Below are positions 24,922 through 34,234 of a stretch of DNA of 64,000 nt, piece by piece. The notes under the pieces were generated by a model. The model ran no database searches. It worked only from the letters and a program-made list of their open reading frames with translations, and was not told the origin of the DNA. Each line of letters starts with the position of its first letter. Positions within the stretch are counted from its first letter, which is position 1. Source of the DNA: Cognatishimia sp. WU-CL00825 (GTDB lineage: Bacteria > Pseudomonadota > Alphaproteobacteria > Rhodobacterales > Rhodobacteraceae); assembly GCF_040364665.1 (NCBI RefSeq), contig NZ_BAABWX010000003.1, forward strand, positions 1 to 64,000, written 5' to 3'. The translations under genes were made by a program, and so were the position numbers.

Positions 24922-25746
24922 TTAGCTGAGCCACCGTTTGCGGCGACGGTAAGAGCGCACGTCGCGAAAGGATTTGCGGCCTTCTTCGGAAACGCCAAGG
25001 TAGAATTCTTTGACGTCGGGGTTTTCACGCAAATCTGCGGCTGGACCGTCCATGACAACGCGGCCTGATTCCAGGATATAGCCGTAGTGGGCATAGCGCA
25101 GCGCAACATTGGTGTTCTGCTCTGCCAGCAAAAAGCTAACGCCTTCTTTTTCGTTTACGGATTTCACAATTTCAAAAATCTGTTCAACCAATTGCGGTGC
25201 CAACCCCATGGACGGCTCGTCCAGCAGGATGGTTTCCGGTCGGCTCATCAAGGCGCGGCCCATAGCAACCATTTGCTGCTCGCCACCCGAGGTATAGCCC
25301 GCTTGGGATTTGCGGCGTTCTTTGAGACGTGGGAAATACGAATAGACCATTTCCAGATCGCGCTGAATGTCGGCGCGATTGTCTGTGCGGGTATAAGCCC
25401 CGGTCAGAATGTTTTCTTCAACAGTCAGATGCTCGAAGCAATGCCGGCCTTCCATGACCTGAATCACACCGGTTTTGACAAGCGATGCGGGATCCAGATC
25501 CTGCACGCGTTTGCCACGATAAGAAATCGACCCTTTGGTCACCTCTCCGCGTTCAGAATGCAGCAGGTTAGAAATGGCTTTGAGAGTCGTGGTTTTGCCA
25601 GCACCGTTGCCACCCAAAAGCGCCGTGATTCCGCCCTTTGGCACATTGAGACTGACGCCTTTCAGCACCAGGATAACGTGATTGTAAATCACCTCGATAT
25701 TGTTGACCTCAAGCAGGTTTTCTTCGGTTGGGGGCGCGTCAAACAT
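24922..25746 (-). CDS. LivF-type ABC transporter ATP-binding protein (cluster 2)
   Basis: A 274-residue ATPase with Walker A GGNGAGKTT, signature YTSGGEQQMVAMGRAL, Walker B ILLDEP and LAEQN. It carries a C-terminal extension of about 25 basic residues (GRKSFRDVRSYRRRKRWLS) absent from ordinary LivF. It is the last gene of the ligase/ABC operon, separated from the binding-protein gene by a stem-loop. The extension could mediate contact with a partner (speculative). Confidence 0.9.
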   Translation of the reverse strand: MFDAPPTEENLLEVNNIEVIYNHVILVLKGVSLNVPKGGITALLGGNGAGKTTTLKAISNLLHSERGEVTKGSISYRGKRVQDLDPASLVKTGVIQVMEGRHCFEHLTVEENILTGAYTRTDNRADIQRDLEMVYSYFPRLKERRKSQAGYTSGGEQQMVAMGRALMSRPETILLDEPSMGLAPQLVEQIFEIVKSVNEKEGVSFLLAEQNTNVALRYAHYGYILESGRVVMDGPAADLRENPDVKEFYLGVSEEGRKSFRDVRSYRRRKRWLS

Positions 25747-25772
25747 GAGCGTTGTTCCTATATTCAGAAGGT

Positions 25773-25797
25773 GCCTGGCCGACGGTGCCGGCCAGGC
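25773..25797 (-). promoter_or_regulatory. intercistronic stem-loop behind the binding-protein gene (cluster 2)
   Basis: GCCTGGCCG (25773-25781) and CGGCCAGGC (25789-25797) form a perfect 9-bp GC-rich hairpin with a 7-nt loop between the binding-protein and LivF-type genes. There is no T run, so it more likely stabilises the upstream mRNA than terminates it. Confidence 0.6.
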
Positions 25798-25806
25798 AAA
25801 CAGAGC

Positions 25807-27090
25807 TTAGTTGCAGCCCATTTCGATGTTGTTTTCTGCGGCATATGCTGCGGAGTCCGCATCAATCAGCGGCCCAACTACAGAGGCGTCTGCAGGGGCA
25901 AAGTCAGAAATCAACGACCAGCTGGCAGCACCGGCATCCCATTGCGCCACTGCAGCCATGCCTTCACCACCGTGGTTGGTGCAGGTAACATTGAATTCTG
26001 GACCAAAGTTTGGAAGGCCCGCAGCGGTCATGATTTCCGCATTGATTTCAAGGCTTTCCATCGCATCACGCATCATTGCAGCATTGATGGCAGACGTACC
26101 GTTTGCTTTTTGCGCTTGCTTGGCAGCTTCGGCCGCGAGGAAGGCTGCATAGACGCCACGGTTGTACAAAACCGTCCCGATTTGATCGCCTGCACCCGCT
26201 GCTTTGCCGCTATCCACAACATATTTCTGGATATCGTCAAATACTGGATAATCATTGCCAACGTTATGAAACTGCAGCGCTTTGTAGCCGTTTGCGCCGT
26301 CGCCCGCCGGTTTCACGTCATTCTCGGAACCAGACCACCAGATGCCCATGAAGTTTTCCATGTCAAAACGGATGTTAGCCGCCTCTTGGATCGCAACTTG
26401 GTTCATGACGCCCCAGCCCCAGAACAGAACGAAATCTGGACGTTCGCGACGGATTTGCAGCCACTGAGATTTTTGCTCTTGGCCCGGGTAGTCAATTGGG
26501 ATCGCGTTGAAATCAAAGCCGTGCTTTTCAGACAATGCTTCCAATGTCGGGATTGGCTCGCGGCCATAGGCACCGTTGAAGTGCAGCAATGTGATCTTTT
26601 TGCCTTCGAGTGACCCACCGGATTTTTCGAGGAAGTGGTTTACGCCCGCAGAGGCCCCATCCCAATAGTTGGCTGGATAGTTGAACACGTGGCTAAAGAC
26701 TTTGCCGTTTTTCGCAGAAGTCCGGCCATAGCCCATGGTGTGCAGCGGAATGCCATCTGCGGTGACCTTGGGGATCAGCTGATAGGTGATGCCTGTGGAC
26801 AAGGGTTGATAGATCAAAGCGCCGGAATCTTTGGTCGCTTCGTAGCATTCCACACCTTTCTCGGTGTTATAGGCTGTTTCGCATTCTGGCACCTGGGTCA
26901 ATTCCCCACCAATGCCGCCATCGCGTTCGTTGAGCAGCGTAAAGTAATCTGCATAACCGTCGGCAAATGGAATACCACCTGCGGCAAAGGGGCCTGTGCG
27001 ATAGCTGAGCGATGGGAATACAAGGTCAGCCATCGCAGGGGCTGCTGCCATCGTTGCGCCAAGCGCTAGGGTTGCTAATTTCAATTTCAT
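25807..27090 (-). CDS. periplasmic substrate-binding protein of the ABC transporter (cluster 2)
   Basis: A 427-residue protein with a signal peptide at 1-21 (MKLKLATLALGATMAAAPAMA). It belongs to the Peripla_BP_6 family and contains SLSYRTGPFAAGGIPFADGYADYF, TLLHFNGAYGREPIPTLEAL and FWGWGVMNQVAIQEA. Paired cysteines at VPECETAY and GVECYEA could form a disulfide. The start has GGGAGGAAA. The acyl-CoA ligase in the same operon suggests that the ligand is a carboxylate rather than an amino acid. Confidence 0.88.
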   Translation of the reverse strand: MKLKLATLALGATMAAAPAMADLVFPSLSYRTGPFAAGGIPFADGYADYFTLLNERDGGIGGELTQVPECETAYNTEKGVECYEATKDSGALIYQPLSTGITYQLIPKVTADGIPLHTMGYGRTSAKNGKVFSHVFNYPANYWDGASAGVNHFLEKSGGSLEGKKITLLHFNGAYGREPIPTLEALSEKHGFDFNAIPIDYPGQEQKSQWLQIRRERPDFVLFWGWGVMNQVAIQEAANIRFDMENFMGIWWSGSENDVKPAGDGANGYKALQFHNVGNDYPVFDDIQKYVVDSGKAAGAGDQIGTVLYNRGVYAAFLAAEAAKQAQKANGTSAINAAMMRDAMESLEINAEIMTAAGLPNFGPEFNVTCTNHGGEGMAAVAQWDAGAASWSLISDFAPADASVVGPLIDADSAAYAAENNIEMGCN

Positions 27091-27174
27091 CGGTGTTTCC
27101 TCCCTTAGGTAATCCGACTGATGGGATGTTGATCACCCCTTAAGTGTTAAGTTTTGGTTGCCAGAGGCCCCGCC

Positions 27175-28251
27175 TTAGTGCGGAAAGGGCCAGAGACGCA
27201 GTTTTTCTTTTGCCACGCGCCAAAGCTGGGCAAGGCCATGGGGTTCAAGGATCAGGAATGTGATGATCAGCCCCCCAACAATGATGAATTCAAGATGCGC
27301 AGCCATGTCAGTGGGCCATCCAAGCACGCCCACAAGGACGTTTTTCAGCAGCACTGGCAGCAGGACCAGAAAGGCCGCCCCAGCAAAGCTGCCAAAGATA
27401 GAGCCCAGACCGCCAATGATGATCATGAAGAGCACCAGAAAGCTTTTGTTGATGCCAAAGCTGTCGCCAGCTTCGGCGGCCCCAAGGTAAACAGCAAAGA
27501 GCAATGCACCGGAGATGCCGACAAAGAAGCCTGAGACACCAAAGGCAGAGATTTTGGCCTTAAGTGGGTTCACCCCAATGATTTCGGCCGCAATATCCAT
27601 GTCGCGAATGGCCATCCATTTACGGCCAACCATGCCGCGCGTCAGGTTGCGGCCAATCAAAGCGCAGGCGGTCAGGAACACCAAGCAGAACAAATAGGTT
27701 GCCCAAGCCGAGGTATGCGGACCCGTGACTGCGATGCCAAAGACGGTGCGTTCTGGCGAGTTGATCTGACCTGAAGCTGAATAGTTGTAAAACCACGGCA
27801 CGCGATTGAACAACCAGACCAGAAAAAACTGTGCCGCAAGGGTAGCCACCGCAAGGTAAAACCCTTTGATGCGCAACGACGGCAGGCCAAACAGGATACA
27901 GACCAAGGCGGTGACACCGCCCGCGAGTATGACGTGAAAAAAGATGCTGACTTCGGGGAAACTGGTCATCAACTTGTAGCAGGCATAGGCGCCTACTGCC
28001 ATAAAGCCACCGGTGCCCAGGCTGACCTGACCACAATACCCAACCAGAATATTCAGGCCAATGGCTGCGATGGAATAGATCAGGAAGGGCAAGAAGATTG
28101 CGTTGACCCAATAGTCGTTGATCAGGAATGGCACGACAGCAAAGGCCGCAAACATCACTGCATAGTAACGATAGCGATCAAATTTGATCGGGAACGTCTG
28201 GTTGTCTTCGGCGTAAGACGTTTTGAAATCGCCCGCTTCACGATAGAACAT
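27175..28251 (-). CDS. LivM-type ABC transporter permease (cluster 2)
   Basis: A 358-residue membrane protein with the LivM hallmark AAIGLNILVGYCGQVSLGTGGFMAVGAY and IIIGGLGSIFGSFAGAAF. The N-terminal cytoplasmic stretch (about 30 residues, YREAGDFKTSYAEDNQTFPIKFDRY) is longer than in cluster 1. The start follows GGGAG. Part of the ligase/LivGHM/binding protein/LivF operon. Confidence 0.9.
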   Translation of the reverse strand: MFYREAGDFKTSYAEDNQTFPIKFDRYRYYAVMFAAFAVVPFLINDYWVNAIFLPFLIYSIAAIGLNILVGYCGQVSLGTGGFMAVGAYACYKLMTSFPEVSIFFHVILAGGVTALVCILFGLPSLRIKGFYLAVATLAAQFFLVWLFNRVPWFYNYSASGQINSPERTVFGIAVTGPHTSAWATYLFCLVFLTACALIGRNLTRGMVGRKWMAIRDMDIAAEIIGVNPLKAKISAFGVSGFFVGISGALLFAVYLGAAEAGDSFGINKSFLVLFMIIIGGLGSIFGSFAGAAFLVLLPVLLKNVLVGVLGWPTDMAAHLEFIIVGGLIITFLILEPHGLAQLWRVAKEKLRLWPFPH

Positions 28252-28309
28252 GGATCAAAACTCCCGATGTAGTGCTAGGGATGTGAGGGTGAGGGGAAGC
28301 TGCGGTAAG

Positions 28310-29296
28310 CTAGACGCGTTCAATGATCTTCTCCCCAAATAGGCCTTGCGGACGGAACACCAGAAAGATCAGGGCGAGCACGTAAGCGAACCAGTTTTCG
28401 GTTGCGCCACCCACCAATGGGCCAATCGCAAATTCAAAGAGTTTCTCGCCAACCCCGATGATCAAGCCCCCAACAATCGCGCCAGGGATGGAAGTAAAGC
28501 CACCGAGCATCAAAACGGGTAGTGCTTTCAGAGCGATCAGAGAGAGCGAGAACTGAACGCCTGACTTTGTGCCCCACATGATGCCGGCCACCAGTGCGAC
28601 GAAGCCAGCCACAGACCAGACCATCACCCAGATGAAGTTCAGGGAAATACCAACAGACAGCGCGGCTTGGTGGTCATCCGCCACCGCACGCATGGCGCGG
28701 CCTTGCTTGGTATATTGCGCAAAGATCACCAGCGCTGCGACCAGCAAGGCAGCAATCACCGTCGCCACGATATCAAGGTTGTCGATAAAGAACCCATAGC
28801 CGAACCAACCAGCGGTGACTTCGTCAATCACCAGGTTGATGCCCTGGGGCAGCCCAACATCCAGCTTTTTGATCTCGGAGCCCCACATCAGGTCACCGAC
28901 ACCTTCCAAAAAGTATGCCAGACCAATGGTGGCCATAAACAAGATGATCGGCTCTTGGCCGACAAGATGGCGGAACAGGAATTTTTGCACACAAACCGCC
29001 AGCACCACCATGACAACCATGGTCAGTGCAATGGCCAGAATGCCGGGGACATGCCAACCAAAGTGATGGATTTCCGTGCCAAAGATCGCATTGATCACAT
29101 GGGCAAAGGGGATCTGGCCCTCCATGATCCCCACGAGTGTGAGTGCCGAGAACAGCGCCATCACACCCTGAGCGTAGTTAAAGATGCCAGAAGCTTTGTA
29201 AATCAGGACAAAGCCCAATGCGACAAGCGCATAGAGCACGCCAGCCATGAGGCCATTCAAAAAGACCTCCATGCCAAAAATTAATTGGTCAGACAT
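28310..29296 (-). CDS. LivH-type ABC transporter permease (cluster 2)
   Basis: A 328-residue membrane protein with FNGL-type N-terminus (FLNGLMAGVLYALVALGFVLIYKASGIFNYAQGVM) and the coupling region GGFTSIPGAIVGGLIIG. The start has GGAGG upstream. It lies 32 bp behind the LivG-type gene. Both permeases of this cluster are larger than those of cluster 1, so the clusters are not a recent duplication. Confidence 0.9.
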   Translation of the reverse strand: MSDQLIFGMEVFLNGLMAGVLYALVALGFVLIYKASGIFNYAQGVMALFSALTLVGIMEGQIPFAHVINAIFGTEIHHFGWHVPGILAIALTMVVMVVLAVCVQKFLFRHLVGQEPIILFMATIGLAYFLEGVGDLMWGSEIKKLDVGLPQGINLVIDEVTAGWFGYGFFIDNLDIVATVIAALLVAALVIFAQYTKQGRAMRAVADDHQAALSVGISLNFIWVMVWSVAGFVALVAGIMWGTKSGVQFSLSLIALKALPVLMLGGFTSIPGAIVGGLIIGVGEKLFEFAIGPLVGGATENWFAYVLALIFLVFRPQGLFGEKIIERV

Positions 29297-29328
29297 GGCG
29301 CAGACCTCCGCATTTCGTGAGTGTTGGA

Positions 29329-30150
29329 TTAGTCATGAGCGACCCCCAGATAGGCGTCGATGACGTCTTGGTTGCTGCGCACCTCTTGTGGGGTGCCGTC
29401 ACCGATTTTCTTGCCGTAATCCATCACAACCACGCGGTCAGACAGATCCATGACAACGCCCATATCGTGTTCGATCAGGGCAATTGTCGTGCCAAATTCA
29501 TCGTTTACGTCCAGGATAAAGCGGCTCATGTCCTCTTTTTCTTCGACGTTCATGCCGGCCATCGGTTCGTCCAGCAGAAGAATAGAAGGCTCTGCGGCCA
29601 AGGCCCGCGCCAGTTCGACGCGTTTTTTCAACCCATATGGCAGCCGGCCAACAGGCGTTTTGCGGATGTGTTGAATTTCAAGAAAGTCGATGATGCGTTC
29701 GACGGCCTCGCGATTTTCGACTTCTTCCGTTTCGGCGCGGCCTTTCCACAGGGCCTGGCTGAACAAGCCGGCATTCATCTGATTGATGCGTCCGGTCATG
29801 ACGTTGTCGAGCACCGACATGCCTTCGAACAAGGCGATGTTTTGGAAGGTTCGTGCAATGCCTTGACGTGCCACCTGATAGGGGCGCATCGCGGGGCGCG
29901 GCTTGCCTTTGTAGATGACCTGACCTTCTTGGGGTTTGTAGAACCCTGAAATAACGTTCAGCATCGAGGATTTACCAGCCCCGTTTGGACCAATGATCGC
30001 ACGGATTTCGCCCTGACGAATGTCAAAACTAATATCCTGGATCGCGACCACACCACCAAAACGCAGGGTGATGTTTTTCATCTCCATGACAACGCCGCCA
30101 ATCGTGCGGCCGTCGCTGGTGACATAGCTATCGGGGGTCATATCGTTCAT
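29329..30150 (-). CDS. LivG-type ABC transporter ATP-binding protein (cluster 2)
   Basis: A 273-residue ATPase with Walker A GPNGAGKSS, signature LPYGLKKRVELARAL, Walker B ILLLDEP and IEHDM. The first 20 residues (MNDMTPDSYVTSDGRTIGG) are an extra N-terminal leader relative to cluster 1. Its ATG overlaps the stop of the acyl-CoA ligase by 4 bp, tying import to activation at the translational level. Confidence 0.9.
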   Translation of the reverse strand: MNDMTPDSYVTSDGRTIGGVVMEMKNITLRFGGVVAIQDISFDIRQGEIRAIIGPNGAGKSSMLNVISGFYKPQEGQVIYKGKPRPAMRPYQVARQGIARTFQNIALFEGMSVLDNVMTGRINQMNAGLFSQALWKGRAETEEVENREAVERIIDFLEIQHIRKTPVGRLPYGLKKRVELARALAAEPSILLLDEPMAGMNVEEKEDMSRFILDVNDEFGTTIALIEHDMGVVMDLSDRVVVMDYGKKIGDGTPQEVRSNQDVIDAYLGVAHD

Positions 30151-32126
30151 TCTGCAGCCACCTTTTGGATACCAACCGGCACAACTGCAGCATCGCGCAG
30201 CTCTAGCGTGGCGCTGATGCTGCCTTTGCGGCCATCCTCGTAAGTCACTTCGGTTGTGGTGTGAATTTCAGAAGACCCGTCATACAGCGCTGTCACCAGA
30301 TCCGAGAATTTCTCCTCGACAATCTTGCGCCGCACTTTGCGTGTGCGAGTCATTTCGCCATCATCGGCATCAAGTTCTTTGTGCAATACAAGAAAGCGGT
30401 GAATTTGGCAGCCTGACAGCATCGTGTCTTCGGCAACTGACTTGTTCACGGTTTCCACGTGCTCTTGGATGGTGTCTAGAACCTTGGGATGTCCAGCCAA
30501 TTCTTGGTAAGAGGCATAGGCGATGTTATTGCGTTCCGCCCAATTGCCCACCGCGGTGAGGTCGATGTTGATAAAGGCCACGCAGCGATCTTTGCCATTG
30601 CCAAACAACACCACTTCCAGGACGTCCGGGAAGAACTTCATTTTGTTCTCGACGAACTTTGGTGCAAACATACTGCCGTCAATCAATTTGCCCACGTCTT
30701 TGACGCGGTCAATGATGCGCAGATGGCCAGACTTCTCTTCGATAAAGCCAGCATCGCCCGTGGCAACCCAGCCGTCAGCGTCTTTGGTGGACGCCGTGCT
30801 TTCTGGGTTGTTGTAATATTCGACAAATACGCCCGGCGAGCGATAATAGATCTCTCCGGAGTCATCGATCTTAAGTTCGACCTGAGGCGCGGGCACACCG
30901 ACAGTATCGGCGCGCACCTGACCGTTGGGCTGAAGCGTGATAAACACCGTCGCTTCGGTCTGGCCGTATAGCTGTTTAAGGTTGATGCCGAGGCTGCGGT
31001 AGAAATCAAAAAGCTCGGGGCCGATGGCCTCGCCCGCGGTATATCCAACCCGCACCCGAGACAAGCCAAGGGTGTTTTTCAGTGGTCCGTAGACAAATAA
31101 TTCACCCAGTTTGTACTGGAGCCGATCCCAAAGCCCAACGGATTTACCATCCAAAATAGCTGGACCAACTTTGTTGGCATGCGCCATGTAGTGATCAAAC
31201 AACCACTTTTTGAAACGTCCGGAATCTTCCATCCGGATCATCACCTCGGTGAGGTGTTTTTCAAATACCGGTGGTGGGGCGAAAAAGTACGTCGGGCCAA
31301 TTTCACGCAAATCTGCGCTGATTGTGCTTTCAGATTCAGGACAATTGACGCTGAGGCCTGTCCAATAGGCCTGACCGATCGAGAAGATGAAATCGCCAAC
31401 CCAAGCCATAGGCAAATAGGCAAATACCTCGTCGTTTTTGTGCAGCCCATCAAATTCAGACGCGTTTTTGGCGCTTTCAATGATATTGCGATTAGACAGG
31501 ACAACGCCCTTGGGCTTGCCGGTTGTCCCAGAGGTATAAAGCATGACGCAGATGCTGTCGTAGGTCAGCTTGGCGCTGCGGCTTTTTAGTTCGCCGATAT
31601 ATTCATCATAGGCAGCGCGCCCTTGGTTTTGGACATGCGAATATTCATGCAATGTTGTGTGGTCATATTTCCGCAGTCCGCGCGGGTCCACATAGATCAT
31701 GTGCTTAAATTCTGACAGCTGATCAAGAATATCGATGACCTTATCGACTTGTTCCTGATCCTCAACCACGGCGTATTGCGCGCCACAGTTTGCCAAGACA
31801 TGCGCCATCTCTTCGGCGGCACTGTCTTGGTAGACCGGCACTGGGACAGCGCCAGCGGATTGAATCGCAACCATGGCCCAGTAGAAATAGGGACGGTTGC
31901 GGCCGATGATGGCGACAAAATCGCCCTCGCCGACACCGAGGTTGATCAAACCCAATGCAAAGGATTCTATTTCCTGGGCAGCTTCTGCCCAGGTCCAGCT
32001 TTGCCAGATGCCAAATTCTTTTTCTCGATAGGCAGCCTTGGTGCCGAACTTTTCGACATTGCGCTGCAATAGTGCGGGGATGGACATAAGCCCATCGGTC
32101 GCCTGTGACGACTGTACCAAATTCAT
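30147..32126 (-). CDS. AMP-dependent acyl-CoA synthetase (long-chain fatty-acid-CoA-ligase type)
   Basis: A 659-residue ANL-superfamily ligase. The P-loop MLYTSGTTGKPKGV, the YGQTEAT motif and GDAGFIEEKSGHLRIIDRVKD (ATP-binding Asp and hinge) are intact. It converts a carboxylic acid to its CoA ester. It is first in an operon with an ABC importer, so the imported acid is probably trapped as CoA thioester. GGGAGGA abuts the ATG at 32126, unusually close; an in-frame TTG at 32120 has better spacing, and an ATG at 32087 matches the usual family start. Confidence 0.88.
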   Translation of the reverse strand: MNLVQSSQATDGLMSIPALLQRNVEKFGTKAAYREKEFGIWQSWTWAEAAQEIESFALGLINLGVGEGDFVAIIGRNRPYFYWAMVAIQSAGAVPVPVYQDSAAEEMAHVLANCGAQYAVVEDQEQVDKVIDILDQLSEFKHMIYVDPRGLRKYDHTTLHEYSHVQNQGRAAYDEYIGELKSRSAKLTYDSICVMLYTSGTTGKPKGVVLSNRNIIESAKNASEFDGLHKNDEVFAYLPMAWVGDFIFSIGQAYWTGLSVNCPESESTISADLREIGPTYFFAPPPVFEKHLTEVMIRMEDSGRFKKWLFDHYMAHANKVGPAILDGKSVGLWDRLQYKLGELFVYGPLKNTLGLSRVRVGYTAGEAIGPELFDFYRSLGINLKQLYGQTEATVFITLQPNGQVRADTVGVPAPQVELKIDDSGEIYYRSPGVFVEYYNNPESTASTKDADGWVATGDAGFIEEKSGHLRIIDRVKDVGKLIDGSMFAPKFVENKMKFFPDVLEVVLFGNGKDRCVAFINIDLTAVGNWAERNNIAYASYQELAGHPKVLDTIQEHVETVNKSVAEDTMLSGCQIHRFLVLHKELDADDGEMTRTRKVRRKIVEEKFSDLVTALYDGSSEIHTTTEVTYEDGRKGSISATLELRDAAVVPVGIQKVAAE

Positions 32127-32136
32127 TCCTCCCTCA

Positions 32137-32154
32137 AGCTCACAACTATGAGCT
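32137..32154 (-). promoter_or_regulatory. inverted repeat in the leader of the ligase operon
   Basis: AGCTCA-N6-TGAGCT is a perfect 6-bp dyad 10 bp upstream of the ligase start, just ahead of its ribosome-binding site. It could be an operator or an mRNA hairpin near the start. The remaining 160 bp of this divergent region hold no gene. Confidence 0.3.
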
Positions 32155-32314
32155 GAAACCGCAGGTGCGATTCTCTACCTTATTAGGCGTGGGTTAATTA
32201 TTGGTCGTCAACTTTTTCTCGAACATTTCCCAATCCTTACGAATTGTAACAGGTGGGATTTGCCCCTTCCCCAAGGGCATATTGCAGTGCTAGCCAAGAG
32301 AGAGGAGGCCGCAA

Positions 32315-34234
32315 ATGTCTGCCAGGACCGATACAACGCAAGCCATGACGATGGCTGGATTGAACCTGATTCAACAGGCGCTCACGATCTATGACAGTGA
32401 CCTGAAATTGGTTGTGGCCAATGCGCGGTTCCGCGAGATGTTTGAGATGCCCCGTCCGCTGCTAGAGCCGGGGGCCTCTTTTGAAGACACCCTGCGGGTG
32501 ATCGCTTCGCGGGGGGAATATGGCGACCCAAGCGACGTTGAAGCCTTGGTGCGCGAACGCGTCAGGCGCGCGCTGAATTTTGAACCGCATTACTTGGAGC
32601 GTCAAAGATCTGACGGGCGCTGGATCAGCGTAGAGGGTTCGCCTTTGCCCGATGGCGGCTGGGTTGCGGTCTATACCGATATCACCCGCAGCAAACGCCA
32701 AGAAGAATTGCTGCGCGGGCGCTCTGAAGAACTGTCAGATCAACTGCTGCGGTATGCCGAAGAATTGTCAGCAGCGAACCGAGAGCTGGAAAGCACTGTG
32801 GTCGCGCTGGAAGAAGCCAAGCGCCAATTGATCGAGAGCGAAGCCCGGATGCGGCTAACCGCAGAGATGATGCCCGCCCATATTGCGCATGTCGGACGGG
32901 ATGGAAACTATACTTATTCTAACCGTCGGCTGACAGCCGTGATGCCTGGCCGCCCCAGCAATATTGTCGGGGCTGCCATCTCAGAAACCATGGGGCGCGC
33001 GGCTTTTGAACACATTGAACCGCATCTTATTGCCGCTTTTGGTGGCAGCCCCAGCGTGTTTGAGTTCAATGACGTCTTAAGTGCGCGCCGCATTCGCGTG
33101 GCCTTGACCCCGGACGGCGAACCGGACGCAACGCGGGGCGTCTATATTTTGTCGATGGACATCACCGAAGAGACCCAAACGCGGGCCGCCTTGCAGCAAA
33201 CCCACAGACGCGAATTGGCAGCACAGATGACCAGCGGGTTGGCGCATGATTTTTCCAACTTGCTGACTATCATTTTGGGCATGCAAAGCCGAATGGGCAA
33301 AATGACCTTGCCAGACGAAGCTGCCGCACTGGTAGAAGCAACACTGGGTGCGGCGCGGCGTGGCGGCACCCTGTTGAACCGCATCGCTGATATGACCGCT
33401 CAGCGCACACCCCAGTTGAAGCCCACCCATATCAAAAACCTGCTAGCAAATTTGGAAACCATCGCCGTTCCCAGCCTGCCTCCGGAAATCTTGCTAGTGA
33501 TCAAAAATGATTTCCCTGATCGCGCATTGTTGCTGGATCGGGGCATGTTGCAGGACGGTCTTTTGAACCTTGTCCTGAATGCACGTGATGCATGTGGTGA
33601 CACCGGAAAGATAGAAATTTCGGTTTCGGCTGTGAAAGACACCTGGTTGCAGATTGATGTGCAAGACAGTGGCGGTGGGTTTCCCGATGGGGTTTTGGAC
33701 CGCGCTTTAGACCCGTTTTTCACCACAAAAGGCAGCGAAGGATCGGGGCTGGGCCTGCCGATGGTTTATGACGCGATCAAGCTGATGGGGGGCGAGATTC
33801 GCATTGGAAACAAGGGCAATGGGGCAAGGGTCACTTTGCGCTTGCCGCTGCGGTGGGTGCCCTCGATGTCGACGCCGGGTCTTGCCTTGTTGGTCGAGGA
33901 CAATCCGGAATTACGCGGCCTGATCCGCGGCATGCTGACAGATATCGGACATATGGTGATTGAGGCGACGCGGGTGGATGAAGCATTATCTTTGTTGGAT
34001 CAAGTTCCCGGCATTTCGATGGTGCTGTCAGACGTTAAGCTGGAGGGAGCGGCCACGGGTGTTGATCTGGCAAAACAGTTGCATTCAGGTCCGCATGCGA
34101 TACCTGTGTTCTTGATGACAAGCTTGGCGCAAACCCACCCGCTTTATGTCGAAGGTGCTGCACAAGCACCCATTCTTAGCAAACCATTTGGCGCGAGTGC
34201 GCTGGCCAAGTTTTTGGCTCTGGAGGTCATATAA
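32315..34234 (+). CDS. hybrid sensor histidine kinase with PAS domains and receiver
   Basis: A 639-residue cytoplasmic hybrid kinase. The order is a PAS domain at about 15-125 (PAS-7 style, FEMPRPLLEPGASFEDTLR), a coiled coil at 130-180, a second PAS at 185-290, HisKA with His near 310 (SGLAHDFSNLLTII), HATPase_c with DSGGGF and GLGLPMVYD, and a C-terminal receiver with phospho-Asp near 573 (VLSDVKLEG). No membrane helix. It diverges from the acyl-CoA ligase operon and is joined to the following regulator gene through TAATG. Confidence 0.88.
   Translation: MSARTDTTQAMTMAGLNLIQQALTIYDSDLKLVVANARFREMFEMPRPLLEPGASFEDTLRVIASRGEYGDPSDVEALVRERVRRALNFEPHYLERQRSDGRWISVEGSPLPDGGWVAVYTDITRSKRQEELLRGRSEELSDQLLRYAEELSAANRELESTVVALEEAKRQLIESEARMRLTAEMMPAHIAHVGRDGNYTYSNRRLTAVMPGRPSNIVGAAISETMGRAAFEHIEPHLIAAFGGSPSVFEFNDVLSARRIRVALTPDGEPDATRGVYILSMDITEETQTRAALQQTHRRELAAQMTSGLAHDFSNLLTIILGMQSRMGKMTLPDEAAALVEATLGAARRGGTLLNRIADMTAQRTPQLKPTHIKNLLANLETIAVPSLPPEILLVIKNDFPDRALLLDRGMLQDGLLNLVLNARDACGDTGKIEISVSAVKDTWLQIDVQDSGGGFPDGVLDRALDPFFTTKGSEGSGLGLPMVYDAIKLMGGEIRIGNKGNGARVTLRLPLRWVPSMSTPGLALLVEDNPELRGLIRGMLTDIGHMVIEATRVDEALSLLDQVPGISMVLSDVKLEGAATGVDLAKQLHSGPHAIPVFLMTSLAQTHPLYVEGAAQAPILSKPFGASALAKFLALEVI

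Noticed and set aside
25087..26613. Long open frame (508 codons) on the plus strand across the cluster 2 binding-protein and LivF genes
   Set aside because: It is antisense to two clearly conserved genes, has no ribosome-binding site or recognisable motif, and follows from the codon bias of the real genes.
32180..32208. Imperfect direct repeats TTATTAGGCGT / TTATTGGTCGT upstream of the hybrid kinase
   Set aside because: The 18-bp offset does not match the 10-11 bp spacing of OmpR-type tandem sites, and the match is only partial.
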